DNA from: an uncultured Erysipelotrichaceae bacterium
GTDB lineage: Bacteria > Bacillota_I > Bacilli_A > Erysipelotrichales > Erysipelotrichaceae
Length of the DNA: 6,149 nt
Assembly (NCBI GenBank): GCA_902796525.1
Contig: CADBPB010000049.1
Coordinates: 1-6,149 of the forward strand
Reading direction: 5' to 3'
Below the pieces are notes generated by a model. It was given only the letters and a program-made list of their open reading frames with translations, made no database searches and was not told where the DNA came from. The translations under genes and the position numbers were made by a program. This document shows, one piece after another, positions 1 through 3,885 of the stretch (position 1 is the stretch's first letter; each line of letters opens with the position of its first letter).

Positions 1-2
1 AG

Positions 3-38
3 AAGCGGTTTCGGAGATTACAGGAAGAAATAGAATGA
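3..38 (+). CDS. 3' end of an upstream gene (partial, frame uncertain)
   Basis: The first bases can be read as the last 11 codons of an upstream gene, KRFRRLQEEIE followed by TGA, whose stop overlaps the next ATG as ATGA. A 4-bp overlap of this kind is common inside operons. A second reading, frame 1 ending in GDYRKK and TAG at 31-33, is also possible and has equally normal codons. Too little is present to choose between them or to name the product. Either reading would place the gene at 35 inside a transcription unit that starts outside this window, which agrees with the absence of a visible promoter before it. Confidence 0.3.
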   Translation, partial: KRFRRLQEEIE

Positions 39-439
39 AATGCGTCTATTGCGGAAAAGAATATAACGAAGGCGGAACGACGGTCGCTGTGTCGAACGGC
101 ACGTTCGATGTCTGTTCCAACGAATGCAAGAAACAGGTTCGGGAATATCTGAACAAAGATATGCAGTATAAGAACCGTTCCTATATCATGATCTTCTGCG
201 GAAGCATCGGTTTTATCTTGTCGACTTTTATTTTCTCCGGAACATACAAACTCGTACCGATGTATCTGGGCATGATCGTCATGGGCCTGGGACTGGCCAT
301 CTATCCGTACATCTTTTCGAATTTTCTGACCTTTACGCATTATCCGATAAAGAAAGCGACGCTGGTCGTACGCATCATCGGAGCGCTGGTCATCGTCTTG
401 TCGCTGTTCTTCCTTGGCGCGACATTCCTGGGGGCATGA
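35..439 (+). CDS. Zinc-ribbon-like small membrane protein, function unknown
   Basis: This 134-residue protein begins with a four-cysteine knuckle: C3-x2-C6 (CVYCGKEY) and C27-x3-C31 (CSNEC). The arrangement resembles TRASH-like or treble-clef zinc ribbons that bind one zinc ion. Three hydrophobic stretches follow, at about residues 50-69, 74-95 and 108-132, so the protein should sit in the cytoplasmic membrane with the ribbon on one face. The start is supported by AGGAAG at 22-27, seven bases before the ATG, and by the cysteine pair lying right at the N-terminus. The stop at 437-439 is one base before the next ATG, indicating translational coupling with the gene at 441. The zinc site and topology are inferred from the pattern; I do not recognise a named family and assign no function. 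Confidence 0.85.
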   Translation: MKCVYCGKEYNEGGTTVAVSNGTFDVCSNECKKQVREYLNKDMQYKNRSYIMIFCGSIGFILSTFIFSGTYKLVPMYLGMIVMGLGLAIYPYIFSNFLTFTHYPIKKATLVVRIIGALVIVLSLFFLGATFLGA

Positions 440-440
440 T

Positions 441-1061
441 ATGAGTATCGATATTATCGTTGTGATCGGTATGATCGTGGCTGACCTGGTACTGGTCCTG
501 GAGATCCTGTATTTCATTTTCCGCCGGAATGTATCCAATCAGCTGATCCGGGCCGCTTTCGAACGGAATGAAGCGAAATTCGAGGCGATCTCGAATACCC
601 TCGTTGCGAAACTGTTGAGCAGTTTCGACAAGGAACTGATCCGTTTCAATGTCGCGGAACTGCAAAGGGATGATGCGCTGATCGAGAAGCAGATCAAGGT
701 GTTCGAAGAGATGGACCTCAAGGATTCCCAAAAGAAAAAGGTCTATCCGCAGATCTTCTACTACTACATCGACCGAAAGCGCAAGGAAGATGCGACCCGT
801 TATTATGAAAAACTTGCACAATTCGATGTCTATCGCAACAAGCGGGATATCGAAATGACTTATGATGCCTATATCCGGGGATCTCATATGTACCTGGAGG
901 AAGCATTGAAGGATCTTAAGAAGACATCGAAACTGGAGCTGCCCGCCAAGGAAAGACTGGTAGCCAGAATGTATGCCAACAAGGGGATCAATGCGGAAGC
1001 CAAGAAATACAATTCCCTGGCGGATAAGCATGAGGCTGAACTGAAAGGGAAGAAAGCATAG
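441..1061 (+). CDS. Membrane-anchored helical (TPR-like) protein, function unknown
   Basis: This 206-residue protein has one N-terminal membrane segment (about residues 3-27, ending IFRR), followed by a long, charged, helix-rich region. The arginines after the hydrophobic stretch suggest that the C-terminal part is cytoplasmic. The soluble part has repeated aromatic/basic helix pairs (YPQIFYYYIDRKRKEDATRYY, then MYANKGINAEAKKYNSLADKH) that resemble tetratricopeptide-type hairpins, though I cannot prove the repeats by eye. The open frame extends back to an ATG at 414, but that start would overlap the previous gene by 26 bases. The ATG at 441 lies one base after the upstream stop, with a G-rich stretch at 430-434 before it, and places the membrane helix at the N-terminus, so I chose it. 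Likely a scaffold or partner of the neighbouring membrane protein; that role is inference. Confidence 0.85.
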   Translation: MSIDIIVVIGMIVADLVLVLEILYFIFRRNVSNQLIRAAFERNEAKFEAISNTLVAKLLSSFDKELIRFNVAELQRDDALIEKQIKVFEEMDLKDSQKKKVYPQIFYYYIDRKRKEDATRYYEKLAQFDVYRNKRDIEMTYDAYIRGSHMYLEEALKDLKKTSKLELPAKERLVARMYANKGINAEAKKYNSLADKHEAELKGKKA

Positions 1062-1081
1062 AAGGGCATCATGCCCTTTTT
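1061..1081 (+). terminator. Putative intra-operon terminator or attenuator
   Basis: AAGGGC at 1062-1067 pairs with GCCCTT at 1073-1078 around a five-base loop (ATCAT), and five T residues follow at 1077-1081. The hairpin starts directly after the TAG stop of the gene at 441. This has the form of an intrinsic terminator, but only 22 bases separate the T-run from the next ATG, and I see no promoter in them. It therefore probably stops only part of the transcripts and lowers expression of the downstream genes. Confidence 0.6.
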
Positions 1082-1103
1082 ACTAGGAAGACAGGAGGCA
1101 GAT

Positions 1104-1400
1104 ATGGATGCGTTGGAACGAATCAGCATGATGGAACGGCGCCTGAATGAGACGAACGAGCTGATTAAGGAAATCACAGCTGTCCTTGACAGGATCGAAG
1201 AAACGAAAGAAGAGATCTCCGCATTATTTAATTATTTCGGAAGCAACGAATGGTACGAAGACAGAGAAAGAAAACTGCCGGAAGATATGCCTGCAGGAGT
1301 ATTGTCTGAGGATCCGGTATATGATGCGATCACAGAATTGAAAGAAGAAGCCATCCGGATGCTGGAAACGGCTACCGATCTCTTGAAGAACCGCATCTAG
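1104..1400 (+). CDS. DUF4298 family protein
   Basis: This 98-residue soluble protein matches the pattern I know for DUF4298, a short family of unknown function in Firmicutes. The N-terminal half (about 1-43) is a heptad-like amphipathic helix that could form a coiled coil. It is followed by the family signature: YFGSNEW at 44-50, an acidic stretch, LPEDMPAGVLSED at 58-70, then PVYDAITELKEEAIRMLE. Length is normal for the family. An in-frame ATG at 1071 lies inside the terminator hairpin. The ATG at 1104 has a perfect AGGAGG at 1093-1098 with five bases of spacing, so I use 1104. The gene is followed after 3 bp by the kinase-like gene, so the two are probably translated together. No catalytic residues are evident. 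Confidence 0.88.
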   Translation: MDALERISMMERRLNETNELIKEITAVLDRIEETKEEISALFNYFGSNEWYEDRERKLPEDMPAGVLSEDPVYDAITELKEEAIRMLETATDLLKNRI

Positions 1401-1403
1401 CCT

Positions 1404-1964
1404 ATGGAACCCTATAAAATCGGGGAAACGGTGGCTGCCGCAGGAAAGACATTTCGACTGATCAGCCTGCTTGGGCATGGAAAAGGCGGTTATTCCTATC
1501 TGGCAGAATGCGAAGATGGCCATGTCGTACTGAAACGGATACATCATGAGCCTTGCGACTATTACCGTTTCGGCAACAAGATCGAAGCGGAAATCCGAGA
1601 TTATCAGAGATTGCTTGAAACAGGCATCAGGATGCCGAAGATGCTGGCAGCCGATCCGGAACAGGAGATCATCATCAAGGAATACATATCCGGGAAGACC
1701 GCTTTTGCTTGCGTATGCGATGGAACAGACATGGATCCGCTGATCAGTCAGGTGAAAGAGATGGCGGAAAAGGCCAGATCTTTCGGGATCAATATCGATT
1801 ATTTTCCAACCAATTTCATCGTTCGTGAAGGACTGATCTGGTATATCGATTATGAATGCAACGATTACATGGAAGAATGGAACTTTGAGAACTGGGGCAG
1901 CCGATACTGGAACGATACACCGGATTTCAGAGCGTATCTTCGGCAACATCCCGAGATGCTATAA
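1404..1964 (+). CDS. Minimal protein-kinase-fold protein (divergent Ser/Thr or small-molecule kinase)
   Basis: At 186 residues this is much shorter than a standard Hanks kinase (about 260), but the kinase landmarks appear in order. A glycine-rich loop GHGKGGYS is at 24-31, the beta-3 lysine is K44 in VVLKRI, and the helix-C glutamate is E61 or E63. The hinge lies near KEYISGK (92-98). A catalytic-loop equivalent is D132 with N137 in NIDYFPTN, and the metal-binding aspartate is D149 in YIDYE, replacing DFG. The usual HxD histidine is N130, as in an atypical Bud32/RIO/APH-like minimal kinase. The tail (WNFENWGSRYW, 159-169) is rich in aromatics and seems family-specific. The key Lys, Asp and Asn are kept, so it may be active; the substrate is unknown. 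The ATG is 3 bp after the DUF4298 stop with no clear ribosome site, suggesting coupling. Confidence 0.82.
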   Translation: MEPYKIGETVAAAGKTFRLISLLGHGKGGYSYLAECEDGHVVLKRIHHEPCDYYRFGNKIEAEIRDYQRLLETGIRMPKMLAADPEQEIIIKEYISGKTAFACVCDGTDMDPLISQVKEMAEKARSFGINIDYFPTNFIVREGLIWYIDYECNDYMEEWNFENWGSRYWNDTPDFRAYLRQHPEML

Positions 1965-1965
1965 T
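1957..1965 (+). promoter_or_regulatory. Extended -10 promoter (TGCTATAAT)
   Basis: TG-C-TATAAT is a perfect extended -10 element, and it spans the last codons and TAA stop of the kinase-like gene. No good -35 hexamer is seen 16-18 bases upstream, which extended -10 promoters do not need. The expected transcription start, about seven bases downstream near 1972, is only a few bases before the ATG at 1975, so the transcript would be nearly leaderless. Confidence 0.5.
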
Positions 1966-1974
1966 TGAATCATC

Positions 1975-2526
1975 ATGATGAAAAAGCTTAACGATACGAT
2001 GGAGGCAAGGAAGATCCGAAACATTGCGATCCTGATGGGGTGCGTTCTTATTACCGTTATCGTTGCATGGAATGTTTCTGGAGGTGGGATCATGAGTATT
2101 TTTTCAGGAGAGAAGACCGTCGGCAGGGATATCGGATCAGAAGAGATCACGGATTTCTATTACACCTATTCGTCATCGACGTATCCGCCCGACTATCAGC
2201 GTTATCGTTTCTATGCCGAAAACGGGCAGCATTATTTCTATCACGAAAAAAGGGAAGGCGACCACTGGCCTTTGACTGAAGACGATATCACGGTTTCCGG
2301 AAGCAAAGTCTTGTCCGATGAGGAATGGAATAGATTCTTTGGATATTTATCCGGCGGAACAGTAAAAAACAGGAACGAAGATGTCGTCGATGGTGACGCG
2401 GGACCCTGGCTTTATCTGTATTGGAAGAACGATCATGGCACGATGCAGGAATTCGCTTTCGCTTCCTGGAATATACTGAAAGAGTTCGAACAGTATTGTA
2501 TCGATCTGATGCAACCGGGATATTGA
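1975..2526 (+). CDS. Single-pass membrane protein with conserved Tyr-rich domain, function unknown
   Basis: This 183-residue protein has a basic N-terminus (MMKKLNDTMEARKIRN), one hydrophobic helix at about 17-34, a glycine linker (SGGG), and then a soluble domain of about 140 residues rich in aromatics (DFYYTYSSSTYPPDYQRYRF, HYFYHEKREGDHWPL, GPWLYLYWKNDHG). Positive-inside logic would place that domain outside the cell. The 1975 start has no Shine-Dalgarno sequence, but a TATAAT lies just upstream. Inside the gene, GGAGG at 2080-2084 stands seven bases before an in-frame ATG at 2092 (residue 40), which would give a 144-residue soluble form without the helix. I keep the longer form because the upstream codons read as a real membrane anchor. 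It is the last gene of the block, closed by the terminator at 2538. No known function recognised. Confidence 0.8.
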   Translation: MMKKLNDTMEARKIRNIAILMGCVLITVIVAWNVSGGGIMSIFSGEKTVGRDIGSEEITDFYYTYSSSTYPPDYQRYRFYAENGQHYFYHEKREGDHWPLTEDDITVSGSKVLSDEEWNRFFGYLSGGTVKNRNEDVVDGDAGPWLYLYWKNDHGTMQEFAFASWNILKEFEQYCIDLMQPGY

Positions 2527-2537
2527 ACAAAAGCATA

Positions 2538-2567
2538 AAAAAATCACTCTGAATCGAGTGATTTTTT
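2538..2567. terminator. Bidirectional intrinsic terminator
   Basis: AAAAAATCACTC at 2538-2549 pairs with GAGTGATTTTTT at 2556-2567 around a six-base loop, a 12-bp perfect stem. The A-run on the left and T-run on the right give a U-tract in either direction. It sits between convergent genes, 11 bases after the plus-strand stop and 18 bases after the minus-strand stop, so it should end both transcripts. Confidence 0.88.
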
Positions 2568-2585
2568 GTTTCATTTCATCGATGA

Positions 2586-3311
2586 TCAGTCGTCGATCGC
2601 CAGACCGCTGATATTGTCACGCGATGCGCAAGTCTTGCAAAGACGGACGCGGTTAGCGGCGATCGCCTGTTCGACCGTACCGTAAGTCAATGTTTCGCTG
2701 CGGTTGAGATGCTGGCAGTCGTCATGAGTGTGATAGACCTTGCCGAATGTTGTCCAGTAGACCGTTGTCGAACCTAAGGTATCCATTGCGGCATCTTTCT
2801 GTTCGATCGAAACCGGATTCCAGTCATAAGAGAACAGACCGCCGATCAGAAGGCAGATCACGGCCGCGACAGTGGCGACCGTCTTGGTCTTCTTGTCTGC
2901 ATCCTTGTTGGTGAGAACCAGGATGATGAATGGGAAGAAACAGATCGCCATGGCGATCAGGCCCATGTTGTTCCACAGCCAGAATTTGACTTTGTTCTCT
3001 TCGGAAACAGGATCGATATGATTCGCTTTCTTCCAGAACTGCGCACCGATGATGACAGCGATCAGATCCAGTACCAGGAAAGCGACCAGCTGGTACAGCT
3101 GAGGCATGAACTTGAGGTCCAGCCTGCCTAAGAAAACAAACAGAGCGCAGACTTCAAAAGCCAAAGCCAGGATCCAAAGCAGGAAAGCAGCGATCCGTAA
3201 CGGTTTCGGATTGCCGACAGGCTTCGCTTCTTTCACTTTTCCCGTTCTGGTAACTGCTTCTTCAGTTTCCGGAGCGGCAGCGACGTATTTTTTCTCTTTT
3301 TTTGTTGCCAT
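2586..3311 (-). CDS. Four-helix membrane protein with C-terminal His/Cys zinc-type module
   Basis: This 241-residue protein has a lysine-rich N-terminal tail (MATKKEKK), then hydrophobic segments at about 39-61, 72-92, 110-134 and 144-161. The C-terminal domain (about 182-232) reads VYWTTFGKVYHTHDDC, followed by an Ala-rich helix and CKTC. The candidate ligands are H194, C199, C225 and C228. This matches a small module common in Firmicutes (YHxxxC, then CxxC) that resembles the metal-binding part of Ada-type domains and is often fused to nucleases or membrane segments; zinc binding here is inferred. The start has AAGGAG (3318-3323) six bases upstream and a promoter at 3342-3371. It is monocistronic, facing the small acidic-protein gene divergently. 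Topology is uncertain because the third loop is also lysine-rich. Role unknown; it may sense or sequester metal at the membrane. Confidence 0.87.
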   Translation of the reverse strand: MATKKEKKYVAAAPETEEAVTRTGKVKEAKPVGNPKPLRIAAFLLWILALAFEVCALFVFLGRLDLKFMPQLYQLVAFLVLDLIAVIIGAQFWKKANHIDPVSEENKVKFWLWNNMGLIAMAICFFPFIILVLTNKDADKKTKTVATVAAVICLLIGGLFSYDWNPVSIEQKDAAMDTLGSTTVYWTTFGKVYHTHDDCQHLNRSETLTYGTVEQAIAANRVRLCKTCASRDNISGLAIDD

Positions 3312-3341
3312 AATTTACTCCTTAATGCAATATTTATCTCT

Positions 3342-3371
3342 ATTATATGACTTTTTTATCTCCGCAAGCAA
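3342..3371 (-). promoter_or_regulatory. Sigma-A promoter for the four-helix membrane protein gene
   Basis: On the minus strand, TATAAT occupies 3347-3342, with TTGCTT at 3371-3366 as a weaker -35 box 18 bases upstream. Transcription would begin near 3335, giving a leader of about 24 bases that contains the AAGGAG ribosome site at 3323-3318. Confidence 0.65.
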
Positions 3372-3387
3372 AAACATGTTTCTCCTA

Positions 3388-3416
3388 TTGACTATGGTCA
3401 TGCATCTTTCTATTAT
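3388..3416 (+). promoter_or_regulatory. Sigma-A promoter for the acidic-tailed protein gene
   Basis: TTGACT (3388-3393) and TATTAT (3411-3416) are separated by exactly 17 bases, close to consensus at both boxes. The predicted start near 3423 leaves a leader of only about 13 bases, so the mRNA would begin almost at the AGGAG ribosome site (3424-3428). Confidence 0.72.
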
Positions 3417-3435
3417 TACAAGTAGGAGATCGTTT

Positions 3436-3777
3436 ATGAGTCTGATAGGGAAACCGATCGTATCACGCGCCAGCAAGATGTCTGGCCAGATTACAGGAAT
3501 CGAAGGTAATGAACTGAAAGTCACTTTTACGAAGATGCAGGAGATTTCTGTGCCTTTGCAGAAAGCGGAAGATCTTCTTATCCTGGACGAAGATTCTTTA
3601 AAAGAGCTGCGTTCTTTGATCAAGGAAAACAGCCGGAATTCTGTAGAAAAGGTTTCCAAAGTTCCGACTTATATCGATGATTATCAGGAAGAAGAGGAAC
3701 AGGCCGACCCGGATGAAGAAGGTCCGGCGGAACTGGGGATCGTTTCTGAAGCCGATACGGAGGAAGAAACGGAATAA
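3436..3777 (+). CDS. Small acidic-tailed protein with possible SH3-like barrel
   Basis: This 113-residue protein has two parts. Residues 5-50 alternate short hydrophobic strands and turns (GKPIVSR, GQITGIEGNELKVTF, EISVPLQKAEDLLIL), a pattern like the small SH3/Tudor/KOW-type barrels often found in nucleic-acid or protein-binding adaptors. From about residue 82 the chain is strongly acidic and probably disordered (DDYQEEEEQADPDEEG to EEETE). The open frame runs back to 3106, but those codons lie antisense to the neighbouring membrane-protein gene. The ATG at 3436 has AGGAG at 3424-3428, seven bases before it, and a promoter directly upstream, so I use it. It appears to be transcribed alone. 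The fold is a guess from sequence pattern; no named family or function is recognised. Confidence 0.82.
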   Translation: MSLIGKPIVSRASKMSGQITGIEGNELKVTFTKMQEISVPLQKAEDLLILDEDSLKELRSLIKENSRNSVEKVSKVPTYIDDYQEEEEQADPDEEGPAELGIVSEADTEEETE

Positions 3778-3794
3778 GCACAGTCCTTCTGTGC
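3778..3794 (+). repeat. Hairpin without T-run directly after the stop codon
   Basis: GCACAG (3778-3783) and CTGTGC (3789-3794) form a perfect 6-bp stem with a five-base loop, starting at the first base after the TAA. It lacks a T-run, so it is not itself a terminator. It may pause polymerase ahead of the terminator at 3810 or protect the mRNA 3' end. Confidence 0.5.
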
Positions 3795-3809
3795 CACGTA
3801 GAGAAGCAT

Positions 3810-3831
3810 AGCCATCCATGGATGGCTTTTT
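3810..3831 (+). terminator. Intrinsic terminator after the acidic-tailed protein gene
   Basis: AGCCATC (3810-3816) pairs with GATGGCT (3821-3827) around CATG, followed by five T residues (3827-3831). The stem is short but G/C-containing and well placed, 32 bases after the stop. Its T-run merges into the -35 box of the next promoter. Confidence 0.75.
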
Positions 3832-3858
3832 GATACCGGAGTCCATTTGCGATACTAT
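3830..3858 (+). promoter_or_regulatory. Sigma-A promoter for the flavoenzyme gene
   Basis: TTGATA (3830-3835) and TACTAT (3853-3858) are 17 bases apart. The -35 box shares two T residues with the preceding terminator's U-tract. The expected start near 3865 gives a leader of about 21 bases containing AAAGGAG (3869-3875). No riboswitch-sized leader is present. Confidence 0.65.
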
Positions 3859-3885
3859 AAAAGCAGATAAAGGAGTACAGATAAT

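Noticed and set aside
414..440. Upstream ATG at 414 as the start of the second gene
   Set aside because: It would overlap the first gene by 26 bases and put polar residues before the membrane helix; 441 fits operon spacing better.
390..1031. Minus-strand open frame of 213 codons opposite the helical membrane protein
   Set aside because: It mirrors the plus-strand gene's codon structure, has no ribosome site or promoter, and its protein looks like no family. The same applies to minus-strand frames at 1224-1949 and 3904-4515.
1071..1103. Upstream ATG at 1071 as the start of the DUF4298 gene
   Set aside because: It sits inside the terminator hairpin, has no ribosome site, and adds residues not in the family; AGGAGG clearly points to 1104.
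2032..2043. Lipobox-like LMGC (residues 20-23) in the single-pass membrane protein
   Set aside because: The cysteine is followed by more hydrophobic residues (VLITVIVAW) within the same helix, so it reads as a membrane anchor and not as a lipoprotein cleavage site.
3106..3435. Long N-terminal extension of the acidic-tailed protein frame back to 3106
   Set aside because: These codons lie antisense to the well-supported membrane-protein gene and across both promoters; a good ribosome site and promoter point to 3436.
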